A stretch of DNA of 64,000 nucleotides from Anisus vortex (GCA_949126835.1 OX421506.1:26187301-26251300); one strand, 5' to 3'; positions 31,646 through 44,269 are shown, numbered from the stretch's first letter. A program made the numbers and translations. The notes: a model not told the origin generated them from the letters alone.

Positions 31646-33613
31646 TTTATTTACTATTTCATTTCACTTGCAAACCATGGTCCAAATATGGTTAGGTATT
31701 TAGGCCTGCTAATTTAATATAGGCTATTTACAAAATGTCGCAACAGTATGACCTTAATCGCAATGAAATTTTGGGTTTTCCGGTAATTTCTGCTCCTGCT
31801 GTTTTCGTTGATCTTTTGGGAAATGGGTCACTTTGTTAAAATAGAAGAAGCTGTCAGTTGTTGGCGTAAATGCATATATCTAGAATGATGCAACAAATTA
31901 ACTCAATACATTAATTCATTAATTATACAATCAAAAACCAATAAAACATTTGGTATGGTTGTTGTTTTTTTCAATTTAATAACAATATTTTACAACTGAA
32001 ATCATGACTCATGACCTTAAATAAAAAAAAATAAAAAATGGTTATAGTTATTGTTTATCATTAAATTTTAATTTTATTCAAATTGAAAATATTTGGGGAA
32101 AAATCTGAAATTAACATTCTCGAAATGAGGTAAAAATCCTTCTGTGACAAATGTTCATTGTTAAGGGTCTTGCACTATTTTTAAATGCAATTAGATCTTT
32201 TGCTAGACTCTGGTCGTGGGGGCCGAATGGATAAAAACAACAACCTGCAAACAATCAAAAAATTGTTTATGGGACTAATAGATTGTGGTTATTGCTTGAT
32301 CTAAAGAGACGTTAGATATGATGATGGTTTATCATAAGTATTTAATTTCATGTGTAGGCCTATAATATTTTGGAATATGTAATACAGAAAACAAAACAAT
32401 ACAATAAACACTTGCTCCATCTTGTCAATTTCTTGTAAGTACAATTTTGTACAAGTACAATTTCTTTATCATTATTATATCATTACAACTTTAAAGACGC
32501 TTTCGTGATTCTGATTTATCCGTTGGTCGTTACTAATTAAGGCTCTTCCATCAAGACCACCAAAAGGATTATAATATGCTGGAGCAATGCTGACATTGGG
32601 GCCTTGACTTTTACTAATTTAATTTAATTGGTGGGACCTAAGAATAAGTCCTAAGGATACACACTACTTTAAACAAAGCCACATTTATGCTTCATGGGCC
32701 CCCATCTCCCCCCCCCCCCAATCATTTGAGCTCCATCTTCCACTGAGTAATGGATCCCTAGACCCACTGGCTGCACATTCCCCTCGTTAGTTCTGCCTAT
32801 AATATGATATGTTATATAGCTAGCTCATTTGATGAGTCTTAAATAGGCAATTTGGATGCAAATTCATTTCCGCTCTATTTCCGTAAACAATCGTATGATT
32901 ATCTTTGCGGCATGTTTCAAGTGCATTGTGGAACTTCCGGTTTCATTTTGTTTTGCTTACAATGGCAACCATTGCGATTGCAGCAGAGATTTACGCCTTG
33001 TTGCTGACTTAACATTCACGTATGTTGAGAAATTCATTGCACTTTCAACTGAAGTTCAGGCCGACTACAAATAAACAAAGGCTATAATATTATTGTGAAG
33101 ATTATGTCTTCAATATTAAAAATGAGTATGCCAGAATTTATAGCAGAAGGCAGACATTTTTTTAATCAAATTTAGCGAATAGGATCAGAAGTGTAGTTGC
33201 ATCCAAAACGTATGCATGCATAAGATTTAAGACTGGTTAATTGTAGTGACATATTTTATCCTTTATTTCATGCTTTATGCGCATAACATGTCATTTGGAG
33301 ATATTCAATACAAAACAGTTTTTTTAATACAGTTTTCTCAGGCTTATTATCATATTAAACAAAATATAATACGTTTATTACGAAGTTGTTTTTGTGTGTA
33401 GCCTATATTTAGTAAGCTATATCCTTTCTATCTATTCGAATCTATTCTATCAGAGTCATTTAGCGATACTCAATGCAAAAGAACTAACAAGCTACTCCAT
33501 ACTTTAAAAAAAATCATTGTTAACAAATTTATAAGAACGGTATTACTAAGGTTTACAAGATTGGGGGAAGTTGGGAATGATTTTAATAAAATTGCAGCCC
33601 AGTTAGTAGTCGC
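31646..33613. other. Intergenic, no gene supported
   Basis: AT-rich DNA. A small open frame at 32856-33074 (72 codons) has no recognisable features. A possible AATAAA signal for the VWA gene lies at 33374-33379 and an ATTAAA variant at 33582-33587, both on the minus strand. Confidence 0.4.
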
Positions 33614-36600
33614 TTAGGAACAAAAGGTCAACTTAGAGGTCAGAGAGTCTGTGATACTATTTAAATCTCTGAAGCTGGAGACGTAGAACACGTGATCGTT
33701 GGGGGGCTGGCTCGCGATGGTTCTCAACTCTTCCTCGTCAGCGTCTCCGACACCTACAGCAAAAATTTCGATTCCGCACCGCCTGGCCGCGTCCGCCTCT
33801 TTCACGGCGGCCTGCCGGTTGTTGGACCTCCCGTCCGTCAGGAGGACGATCACTTTTCGCGCACCGTCCCTCGCTCCCTGGGACTTCTTCAGCATCTGGT
33901 CCTTGGCCAGCCTCAGTGCCGTGTTGGTGTTGGTCCCGCCTCCCGTGTACCGGATCCTGCAAATGGCGGAAGCGAGCCTCGATTTGTCCGTGTGCTTGTC
34001 GAGGCGGAAGAGGATCCGGGCGAAAGTGCCGTACGCCAGGGCGCCCACGTGGGCTTGGTGTTGCCCGGGCCCGACGTCCAGGTTGTTGACGACTCGCTGT
34101 AGAAAAGGGAGCACCTCCTCGTAGAACGTGGCGCCGCCTATGGAGAAAGACTCGTCGATGGTGAGCATGATATCGGCGACAGGCCCGCTGCAGGGAAGGC
34201 CGTGTCCGTTAAGGGCTCTATTGTCGGCTTCGTCGTAGGAAATCTGAGGAGAAAAATGTTTATAATAAGATGGACTGATTAATTGTATGACAAATTAGAT
34301 TAGATAGATTAGATAGATTAGATAGATTAGATAGATTAAATAGATTTGATAGATTTGATAGATTGATAGATTTGATAGATTTGATAGATTTGATAGATTA
34401 GATAGATTTGATAGATTTGATAGATTTGATAGATTTGATAGATTTGATAGATTTGATAGATTTGATAGATTTGATAGATTTGATAGATTTGATAGATTTG
34501 ATAGATTTGATAGATTTGATAGATTTGATAGATTAGATAGATTAGATAGATTAGATAGATTAGATAGATTTGATACATTAAATCGATTCGACAGATTATA
34601 TAGAATTGATTGACTAGATAGATTTTATAGATTTGGCGGACTAGATATATTTGATAGAATAGATATATTTGATAGAATAGATATATTTTGATTCTTTTAG
34701 TCAGATTTAAATGGATTTGATAAAGTAAATAGAAAGTAAATTTGAAAGTTCAAATAAATTGGATAGATTTAATATACTTCTTAGATTTGGTACATCGGAA
34801 AGAATAGATTTGTTAGATGAAAATAGGTAGATTAAATAAGATAATCAGACTGTTCGACGGATAGGTTGGTAGGATAAATAGCACAGACGGGATAAATAGA
34901 CAGATAGTATAGGTATGTAGATAAATACTTACATGTAATAGAAAGAAAGAGAATTATAAAGAAAATAGATTGAAAGATAAACAAACATTTAGATAGACAT
35001 GTATGCGGATAGATAGAAAAGTAGATATTTAGATAGATAGATAGATAGATGCCTTTTTTATTTCTACTAAACATCGAAACCGCAGATTGAAAGATGGCTA
35101 AATAGACACACAGATAGATAGATACACGCAGACATACAAATAGATAATACAGGCGAAAGGCCAAACTGATGCCATTCAGTCGGGAAAGGGACATCATTTG
35201 TGTACAATATTTCATTTTCATACACACTCAGACAATTATGTCCCTTTCAATTGTTCGATACACACAAAGCGCCGTTTCTGTTGACCGTATTTCCGTTAGA
35301 TATACAGTGGTGTTGACATTGAAAACTGTCGATAGTCAGCTGATTGTCAGGATAGTAGGTTATGATCACAATGGGCTTCATCTAACCTATTTCCAGGTGG
35401 CATTCTTTAAAATTAGTGAGTTGTCTTTGTAATGAATCGAAATATATTTATGATAATAGCAAAACAAAATGCGCTTTTTTTTCACAATTAATTTCTACTT
35501 CATAACTAGATCTAGTTAAAGGTGTTGGCGAGCTTACTGCCAATGTTTCTGAGCGGTATTTTGGCACTAATCAGCTAGATATCTCTGAAATTATTGGATA
35601 TATATTTATTTATTTTGACACATGATGCATGCCTCAGACGAATCCTAAAAAAAAAAATGGCCGGAGAAGATATCCAGCGACCAGCTGTGGGATTTATCAA
35701 GGCAAAAGCCAATCGGAAAGTAGATTGGAAGCCGAAAGTGGGGGGGGGGGTGTATAGAGCACACCCTCAGAAGACCTGACATGGCGATGTGGCCAGACAG
35801 ACACTAGACTGGAACCCCCAGGTGAAGAGAAACGTGGGCAGACCAAAGCAGACTTGGAGAATGTAAAGTATCCCGTCGGTCCAAATTGATCCATATGGGC
35901 GGTGAAGCAGCATTCACCAGTTTCTGTGGCCACGGCATACTAGGTGATTATGTGGCCAGCACTATGCACAACTGCCTTTACTTTACCTTTAGCCATCGTG
36001 TCCCCAGACTTGGAGAAGGTCGGTTATAAATGAGGCAAAGGCTGCTGACCTCATTTGGACCCAACGGAAGGACCCAGCGACCAAGATCAACACTTATAGA
36101 GCGGTGTAATTACGGTCCTTATCTCTAATGGGGATCCCAATGAGTAAGTCGTGATGCCTGACAAGCAAAACGAAGCCGCGAAGTTTAAAAAATGACCTAA
36201 ATACTGACCTGTCTAGAACTCCCACAAGCGTTTTCCAAAAGTGTGGATCTTATACTATCCAGGGCTTGAAAATCGGAGACATAAAACTTAAACTTCTCGG
36301 CAGGGGAGGTAGACATTGCCCTCAGCTCGCCCTCGTCTGCACTGCCAACTCCGATAGCGAAAATTTTTATCCCTTGCTGTCTGCACTTTTCTGCTTCCTC
36401 CAGGGTCTTCGTTTTGTTCTGAGAGCTGCCGTCGGTGAGGACGATCAGCACACGGTCAACGCCAGCTCTGCCGTCGTTCTCCGGACCGAACATGTTTTCC
36501 CTGACGAACTTCAAAGCCTCCGCGGTAAACGTCTCCCCGCCCTGGTAGTAGATGTTCGACACTGCTCGGAGCACGTCGGGTTTTCCCGAACCGAGGCGAA

Positions 36601-37874
36601 AGGCCAGGTGAGGCCCGTCGCTGAAGGTGATGGCTCCAACGCGGGCCTGGTTGGGCTCCGGGCCGACGTCGAGGCCGGAGACCAGGCTCTGGATGAAGGG
36701 CAGGACGTACTGGCGGAAGTTGGAGGCCTGAATGGAGTAGGAGACGTCAATGGCAAAAACTAAGTCGGCGGATATTCTGCAGGGCTGAGAATATGCTCTT
36801 TCTTTAACAGTGACCTGACAATGAGATAAGACGATATATTAATAGAGACAGGAGACGACATTTCTAAAGCAGACGGGGCAATCACCATAGGGGACAAATG
36901 TCCTGATTTGTGAAACATCTAGGGTAGCATGGGTTAAAGAGTCCACTTTTTTCCGACCTTCGTACTTTTGAAACTAATAAATTTGCATTTTTTTTAGACC
37001 AACGGGACTAATGCTATTAACCCTTCCCGTACCGACCTAATTCTATCTATGCTGCCTTCAGTTCCGCTATATACGCGCCCGGGACTGTAAGGGTTAAAAG
37101 ACACAAAATTAGCGACATCAATCAATATAATATTTTTTTAATGGGCCTTTTACCCCCACAAGGTTATATTTCCCTAATCACTACAATCACTATCAATGTG
37201 ATAAGACAACATATTATGCTTAAAGGTGACGTAGTTCAACTTTGGGACCCACTTCAGATTTTAAAAATATAAATAATGTTATTGCCGACACGAGAATTTA
37301 GTCCTATTCCGTTTCTCGAATAATATCAACATGAAAGAGATGCAACAGAGCATGTCTCTCTTGGATAGGACTCCAGAGTCCCAGCAAACACTGCAGATGT
37401 GTAGTAAATCCACCCAAAGAGCGCACGAAGTCTATAATCGTCTTCCATAAGAGTCAATGGTGATAAAAACCTCAGCGAAGAATGCTAGTTATGAAATTGA
37501 GTGATTAAAAATTCTCCGTATGCCTATGCCATAACTAAAAATAAATACTTTTTTGCAGTAATATATTTGACAAAAAAATACTTTATTTAAAATAAAACGA
37601 AGTTTAAAAACTGATATTACAGCTTAGCGGCCACACCACGTCGGATCGACGTTTTTTCGAGGTTTCCGCGTTTTTTTTCTCGTCGATACGACGTCGTGTG
37701 CCCGCTGGGAGCGCGGATTTTAAAAAATTAAAACAGAAACTTCAAAAAGAAATAACTTAACCAATTGCACATTGTGTTTTGGAATGATAGTAAAGCTAGT
37801 AAAGTGGTTATAAATAAAACTGTGAACCTTGAACTCACCATAAAGAACAAAACCAATACAGCTGTCGCTCTCAT
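33614..37874 (-). CDS. Secreted protein with two von Willebrand factor A domains, complete (423 aa)
   Basis: Three exons on the minus strand: 37839-37874, 36209-36814 and 33614-34243, all joined in phase 0 at GT-AG sites, with a TAA stop at 33614-33616. The N-terminus MRATAVLVLFFMVTV looks like a signal peptide with cleavage before about residue 22. Domain 1 (about 28-210) has MIDAS residues in DVSYS (D35, S37, S39), a threonine in GGETFT, and VLTDG. Domain 2 (about 237-420) has DESFS (D244, S246, S248), GGGTNT and LLTDG. Each domain is bracketed by cysteines (PCR...NACG; LPCS...TFCS end), as in matrilins and collagen VI, where such domains bind matrix proteins through a divalent metal. Each domain occupies one exon, so the gene probably arose by exon duplication. 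The exons are much more GC-rich than the flanks. It resembles extracellular or shell-matrix VWA proteins, but I cannot name an orthologue. Confidence 0.94.
34293..34590. repeat. 9-bp microsatellite (gatagattt / gatagatta)
   Basis: About 30 units of gatagatta and gatagattt in intron 2 of the VWA gene, grading into decayed copies up to about 34810 and a short (gata)n near 35028-35050. The minus-strand open frame of repeating Ile-Tyr-Gln is a by-product. Confidence 0.95.
35740..36165 (+). mobile_element. LINE ORF2 C-terminal fragment interrupted by a SINE
   Basis: The stretch ttggaacccccaggtgaagag onward can be read as LDWNPQVKRNVGRPKQTW, the GRPK.TW pattern near the end of many non-LTR retrotransposon ORFs. 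It resumes after the SINE at 35863-35986 with AKAADLIWTQRKDPATKI. Frames are broken. It lies in intron 2 of the VWA gene, close to exon 2. Confidence 0.55.
35863..35986 (-). repeat. SINE A 3' half
   Basis: The text gtaaagtatcccgtcggtcc, then aaattgatccatatgggcgg and cacggcatactaggtgatta, ends at ctttactttacc. It matches the 3' half of SINE A on the minus strand and is inserted in the LINE fragment. Confidence 0.88.
37626..37706. repeat. CpG-rich hairpin (26-bp arms), probable tiny MITE
   Basis: The arms 37626-37651 and 37681-37706 are inverted copies matching at 23 of 26 positions, with a 29-base spacer. The arms contain cacgtcggatcgacg and cgtcgatacgacgtcg. CpG density is far above the surroundings. 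It lies in intron 1 of the VWA gene, about 130 bases from exon 1. No clear target duplication was found. Confidence 0.7.
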
Positions 37875-38544
37875 GTTTCCACACAATCTAATTATCTCTT
37901 CAATATCCGAAAGAAGGCGCCGAGCAGAAGTCGGGGACAGCAAACAATATCTATTCTGCATATTTTTATACAGCGACAAGAGCAACGTTTATCCATTGGC
38001 GCATTCCTCCCTGAATCCCCCCAAATGCCTCGCCAAGGAACGTCACGTGAATTTGTTTAATTAAAGGGAAGCTACTGTCGATTCATTGTTTCCCTTCCCA
38101 CCCGTTCCTTTCCTCACTTCATCTCCTCTTTAGTTTTCGATGCAATGTCAAAGTTCATACCTGTGTTAGGGTCAAGTACTTATAGTTAATTTGATAGTCA
38201 TCGTTTAATTACCTTTAGAGAAGGTGTGGGTTGGGGGGGGGGGGGGGGTCAAAACGTTCACAAGTAGGTCACACAAATAGTTTAGTGCGTAAGAAGTACC
38301 CTGTATGTGTACCTCCATCAAAGATCTACGTAAGTAGGCCTACTTAAGATATTCCTGCCCCATCGCCATCTTCTCTTAATGGCGTCTTCGGTAGGAATCT
38401 TATACGGACGTGAAAGCCCATTATTGTCTGCGTGAAAACTCCCCTTTCATCCCCCACATATAGACACACACGCACTATTTGTCGAAATTATTGACAGTGA
38501 CGTCTCAAGGTAATGTTATCAAATTATAATGTTAGCTTATATAG
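37875..38544. other. Intergenic region upstream of the VWA gene
   Basis: Presumed promoter side of the VWA gene. It contains a G homopolymer (38233-38248). I could not assign a core promoter. Confidence 0.4.
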
Positions 38545-38760
38545 GGCCTATTACAGACGCTCCTTCAATAAAGAAGGTTATTGCCTCCTACGCTCATCCG
38601 TGGTCCGAGTCTGGTCTTGCATCTTTATTAATGTTTTAAATGATGTTAAGTTACTAGTTTTCCTGGTTTGTTCAGGTAACCCATTCCATGCACGAATGCC
38701 ACTCGGGAGTAAAGAGTACTTAGAATATATGAATTTGTTCTAGCATAAAAAATAAGGACA
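38545..38760 (-). mobile_element. LINE 3'-end fragment
   Basis: The inverse of ttcctggtttgttcaggtaa, then cccattccatgcacgaatgc, matches the fragments at 12170-12365 and 19990-20355 (GLPEQTRK-type end of a non-LTR retrotransposon ORF). Confidence 0.65.
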
Positions 38761-39261
38761 AGAAAAGTGTGTTTTTTCCCTTATGCTTAAGACTATCTGA
38801 GCATTGCAAGAGGTTGTCATTTGGTTGTATTACTTAATTAGAGTTTAATACCTAATGTATTATTACTACTTTACTCTTTGCCTTCTGTACTCTAGTGCAG
38901 GGATTGGCAACCTTTTGCTAACAGTGTGCCAAATTAGGATTCTTAAATCATTCAGCGTCCCAACAGCCTAAAAGTCAACCTGTATGTTCTATTATACTTT
39001 TTAAAATTATTTTATAGGACAATTTATTTAAGCCCGTAGCAAGACCAAGGCCAATAGCAAAGGAGATTATTTATAGAGAAAACATATTTAATAACAAAAT
39101 GAAGGTGTTTGTGATTATCATCCTTTTTATTTGCATTTATATCAAATACAATATGTTATTAGTCTACTAAACGTTCACATTTATGGAAATTAGTGTATAA
39201 AGTCTTAACATTATATTGGTACTCAAGATGAAGATCTAACACTTACTAATCTCACTCTATA

Positions 39262-40512
39262 TAAACAATTATAAATTAGCTTGTGTGTGTCTAACCTCTA
39301 ACCAATCAAAATTTGTTTTTTTTAAAGACACGTAAACTTTTTTTCTCATATCTTACTTTTGTGATCTCGCTTATGATATGTCTCTTCCCTAGCGTTGTGG
39401 TTAATGTATTCAAATGCCTTCCGACGACCTGGGTTCGATTCCCCACTGATGGCTTTCTTTTTTGTATACTTACAAAAAAAAATTCCATCAATATTACTGT
39501 CAGTGATTGAAATAGAACATAATAAATAGTCTATGGTCAAAGAGAGATAACCAATGAAAAGAAGAGTAGACCTTGACCTTGGATAGCAAAGGCAGACGGA
39601 GACTATAATAATTACGCAGTTGTGTTGTTAATTCACGTGTTAGGTTAGAAAAGATCGGAGGAAAGGTTACGAGACTTGACATTGGTAGAGTAGTGGGCAT
39701 TCAGCTTTTGTAGAGAGAGGAGCTGTATTTTTATGTGGAGTTTTTGGTAATGGACATAATATGAGAGATCTCTGTGAATCTATTCTGTAAATTTGATGAG
39801 ATAAATTGCAATGCTATTGAGTGAATATATATATATATATACAGATATCATTGTGCATGGATATTCATATGAATTGTGAGGACATAAAAATATATGTGTG
39901 TGAATAAACTTATATCTATATTTTACTGTTCCTGGAGTGTTAAGTATTTTTATGAACGCCTCGTGTGAGTGAATGATACAAGTGTAAATATACAACTTAC
40001 AATTACTTTCTTTTTTTAAAGATTGGAAAGAATTTTAGGACTTATAGCTTTCCTACACACTTGGAAGACGGATCTTTGAGTCTCATCCACATGGACATGA
40101 ATAGGCCTAACTTTTTGTTCAATAAAAAGACATGCATTTTTTTTTAACCCGATTACAGTATTTATTTTAAATTACTTTCTTAAATTTTAAATGTTTTCAG
40201 TAAAAAAATAATAATAGGCCCATTTATATTTTTTAAGTTAAGCCTAAGCCTATGTACTTCTTTTTTTTTTCACGGGCAACGCCGGGCAATTTAGTTTTTG
40301 TATTAAATAAAAAGTCTTGCCTATTTTTAACCTGATTACAATATGTATTTTAAATTACTTTCCTAAATGTTTTCAGTAAATAATAATTACATTTTTAAAA
40401 GTATTAGATCTAGCCTATATCTTTCTGATCAATGTAGTTTATAAAATGTTTTAAGCTTATTTTAACTTACACATGCCTATTTAATTTTTCCCCGGGCAAC
40501 GCCGGGTAATTT
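39262..40512. mobile_element. Unclassified insertion with gggcaacgccggg motif
   Basis: This foreign segment interrupts the hAT copy. It contains acgggcaacgccgggcaatt near 40272 and again ccgggcaacgccgggtaatt near 40492, each preceded by a similar ~200-base stretch, so it is an internal duplication of an element end. It also holds a tRNA-like B box (gacctgggttcgattcccc) near 39427. I cannot assign a class with confidence. Confidence 0.5.
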
Positions 40513-40536
40513 AGCTAGTATTAGTTATATTTTGAT

Positions 40537-41443
40537 TAGGGATGGTAAACGAAAACCGGAATACCGGATTCCGGTTTTGAAACCTAAAACCAGTTTTGAT
40601 TTTTAAAACCGGATTTCGGTTTGTTGGTTGTAAGTTGGAAGGTAATCATTAGGCTACTTCAAGTAGAAGACCATTTCATTTGGTTCTAATGGAAATATTT
40701 GTAATAAATAATGTTAGACTCGCACAAAACCATTCTTGAAATGCCTTGCTAACGCTATTTAGTCCTAGATATTGTGTTTCTTGTGTTTCCAAATACCAAC
40801 TAGTTTATGGCTTGCGATAAAAACAACATCAAACCAATTGTTAAGTTACAGCTACAATTAACATGAATCTTTTTACTTGTCGGCTCATCTTTTAGATGTT
40901 CGCGCCTCTTTGATGTACGCAATAGAGAAACGCAAACTAGCCCTTCCCTGTGACCCTAAACAATTATTCGACTAGGCACCGCGTCTGTGCTTTATTGTAA
41001 ATGGTACTATTAAATACACATTCTTTTGATTGGTGCTACGCGAAACCTTTCAATACATACATTATTTTACTAGTTACCATATATGCCTCTTCGTATGCTT
41101 TTTAGTAGGCCCTATTATGATTTTAATCAACGATAATCGGAAATTTGATTATCACTATTAAAAAATTGAAAGCTATTAGCGGTTTCAATCAATTAGCCCA
41201 CATTTTATGGTAAAGTGTACAAAATCATATTGTATTCACACAAATCAACCCATTGAATGCCCTGCAAACACTAATTAAGTTTGAACAACATTTCAAATGT
41301 AGCCTACCTACAAAACTACGCACATTAAGCTTTTCCGGCCCGTGAGTGACTTGCGCGGGAAGGGGGGAACCGAAATCCGGTTTTAAACCGGTTTTATAGA
41401 TCCGAAAACCGATTTTGAAAATAAACCGGTTTTAACATCCCTA
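40537..41443. mobile_element. Ac-type hAT MITE (907 bp), exact 8-bp duplication
   Basis: The ends are tagggatggtaaacgaaaac and the inverse of ggttttaacatcccta. Both flanks read attttgat (40529-40536 and 41444-41451), which fits the Ac-group target pattern nTnnnnAn. Accgg-rich subterminal repeats (ccggaataccggattccgg and aaaccggttttatagatccg) lie at both ends. No transposase is visible. Confidence 0.92.
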
Positions 41444-42347
41444 ATTTTGATCTCAGTTTACTCAGATATTCTTTAATGTTTTTATAATAAGGAGAGATAA
41501 CAACCGAATGGCGTTGAGAGGAATTGATATGTAGTAATCAGACAAACTGGGTAGTTAATGTCATGTTCAAAAGTTACATATAAATTATTTTTTGTCATAA
41601 AATATTTATACAATTTTCAAATACATTTCAAAGTTATAACTTGTAAACCATTTATTCTTTTATAAAAGAAAAAAAAACATATTAAAATTATTTGCGCAAA
41701 TAAAATGCTTTTATTATCTCCCTTTAATTAAAAACTGTTTCCACATTTGATTCAATAGTGCTGCCAAAAAATTTTGAAACAAGTTATGTTTTTTAATATA
41801 AAAAATATTACTGACTTATTTGTATTTCTTTATTTATAAGTGTAAGTTGAACCAAAAGCTGAAAGTAGAAGAGCGAATGCCTATCAGTTGAGAATAGCAG
41901 ATGACGTTCCGGAGCTGATTTAGGCAGCCTCCTTTCAGATTTTTCCGCAAATGGGCACATTTGGATGCCCATTTTTGAAAAATTTTTGAAAGTCTTGCCT
42001 TAAATTGGTTAGAAATGACTACTTCGGTGTTCTTCTGAAAAATGCCATAACTATCCATCTAAACATATGCCTTTATATAGGAATGTGCATGTAGTTAAAT
42101 GTTTTGAAATTGATTTCACGGCAAGATGTATGTCCAGTTTCAATGCAAATCCATTCCAGTGGTCTTGTAAATGCAAGTTCAACTCACTGCACTGTGTCGC
42201 TATTATTCAGAAACATCGGCTTCAACAGTTTTCCTCACTCAGAACCAGAAAATGTTGTTGTTTTTTTCATCAATAAAAAAAAAAATTCTTTGAGGTCTCT
42301 AGCGTGACATTGAAAATCGCTCGGCGTGCCAAGTTTGGCACGAGTGC

Positions 42348-43090
42348 CTCATAAAGGTTTCTCAATTCTTTCTAATTTTTTTTATGTTTTCTTTAGTCGA
42401 TGGGTCCCATACAGATGTTGCATATTCTAGTATATACCTAATTAATGTGAGATAGCATTTTAGTTATATATTTTTATTACATTCGTAAAAGTTACTTTTT
42501 ACTCCCTTTATTTTAAGTTGCAATGTCTGCAATCGTCAATCGTGGTGCAAAAATTGGCTTCGATTTTTCGACCACTTCCCGTGGTCCGATCGAGCTGAAA
42601 TTTGGACAGCAAATTTGTGGCGCCTAACAATACATCCTATTAAATTTTCAGTTAAAACAACTTAATAATACTACACTTATGACAATATTCATTTCTTAAA
42701 AGGAAAGTATAAGAAATATTTTGATTTCGCGTTAAAAATGCCTGTGTAACTTTTTATACTTTTTCGGCGCAAAGCTAGAAAAAAAAATTATGCGCTAAGG
42801 TTATTTTTAGAACAATTCATACTGAGTAAGGAGATATTTTGGGATTTGCGACACAGATATTTTTCTGTACGTTTCATTTGCAGTAGTCAATCAATTATTT
42901 AATGACATGATGGTAAATTTAGTTTGCAAATAAAGGGAGTATAATGAAAACTTCGTTTTTATGGTTTTCTTGTTATGAATCTTAATGTGTTAAGTAGGCC
43001 TACAAGTTAAATCTAGGTCTATACTATGTTTAAATAACACGTATAGCCTAACAACCCTGGGCACCTATTTCAATGGACTGTGTATAGCTG
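42348..43090. other. Intergenic, repeat-like
   Basis: No gene is supported. The patch 42530-42620 (gtcaatcgtggtgcaaaaat, ttcccgtggtccgatcgagc) looks like part of an interspersed repeat I cannot classify. Confidence 0.35.
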
Positions 43091-43094
43091 ATCA

Positions 43095-43630
43095 TATAAA
43101 CGCAATATAAGATAAGATAAGATAAGATAAGATTGCTTTATTGATTCAAATGAATGGAAAATTGACTTGATTAGGCCTACATAAATTCCGTCTTTCAGCA
43201 TACCTAAAACAATATTAAAGAACCATTTGTACTCAAACACAATAGACATTCACGCACACTATCATACCATTTATCATACAAGAAAAAAGTAGGCCTATTA
43301 TTTAGGAGTCAGCTATTGAGCCATTGTATTTCCTGGCTGAAAGGTGATTCTTTTGAAAGAGTCTCACTGACAGTGGAACAAAAGAGTTCTTAAATCTCTC
43401 TGTTCTTGCCCTTATAGATAGAAGCCGACCACTTCGACTAGATATTATGTAACTATCATGAAGCGGGTGTGCATGATCTTGGAGGATTTTATCAATCATA
43501 GACAGGCACCTTGAACTGAAAATATCCCCAAGAGATGGTAATTCTGTCTGTGTAGTACGAGAGGGTCTAGTATTTACAATTTTTGTTTTTTTAAAGTTCA
43601 CCCCTCTTTTTTTGTAACAGACACCCAACT
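43095..43630 (-). mobile_element. LINE 3' end (reverse transcriptase C-terminus) with CTTAT tail
   Basis: A minus-strand frame from about 43620 reads TQTELPSLGDIFSSRCLSMI, DHAHPLHDSYIISSRSGRLL and RTERFKNSFVPLSVRLF, the usual end of a non-LTR retrotransposon reverse transcriptase ORF. It is followed by a 3' UTR and a repeated ATCTT/CTTAT tail (plus strand gataagataagataagataa at about 43108). The copy is 5'-truncated. Confidence 0.8.
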
Positions 43631-44269
43631 CTTAATAATAGTATTTCCATCTTGTTAACACTGATCGTGTTATTCATGTTTAACAAGCCAAACGACTAAA
43701 TTTACTGTAGGCTACTTATTCCAGTAGCCTATAAACGTACGCACTGACATAAACATATTAACAAATCATTCCCCACATACAATGAGCTCTCATTCCCGGC
43801 ATAATTAGATATATAGTCATATAGTCTATGCTTGTCTGGTAAAATATTGACATTTCTATAAACAGGTCCGAGATTTGGTTGCTGGCGACCTTGTAAACAG
43901 AATTTAGGGGCCATTTTTTTTTATTCACAAGGGGGAATAACAATAGGCCTAATTTCTATACGAGCATGTTATCTACACTATTCTAGGCTAAGTGTTTTTT
44001 AACCTAACGATGAACAAAAGTAAGCCTATTGATTTTAGGAACAAGTATAGGCCTAGGCTATCATCCTAAACCTAGGGCCGGCTCTTTAGTTGCTGGCGCC
44101 CGTGTCAAATTAAGTAAACTTTAACACCGCCGCTGGGAAGCTATGCTCTAGAGAAGGGGTCGGCAACCTTTTGCTAATGGTGTGCCAAATTAGGATTTTT
44201 TAATCCATCAGCGTGCCAACAGCCTAAATGTCAACCTGCTCTTTTATACTTGTTAAAATTACTTTTTAT

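Larger units (their letters stand above)
38898..42347. mobile_element. hAT family A element with two later insertions, right end truncated
   Basis: It starts cagggattggcaaccttttg. The family A body runs to about 39262, resumes around 40512-40536, then continues from 41444 (ctcagtttactcagatattc) to the subterminal ggcgtgccaagtttggcacg at 42323-42342. The final gttgccgacccctg is missing. The gaps are filled by an unclassified element and by an Ac-type MITE. Confidence 0.75.

Noticed and set aside
32856..33074. 72-codon plus-strand frame
   Set aside because: No conserved motif, no splice context and no neighbours that support a gene.
33692..34124. Plus-strand frames of 136 and 141 codons
   Set aside because: They are antisense shadows of the GC-rich VWA exon 3, whose minus frame has clear domain motifs and splice sites.
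34336..34578. Minus-strand frame of repeating Ile-Tyr-Gln
   Set aside because: Translation of a 9-bp microsatellite in an intron.
36266..36763. Plus-strand frame of 165 codons
   Set aside because: Antisense shadow of VWA exon 2.
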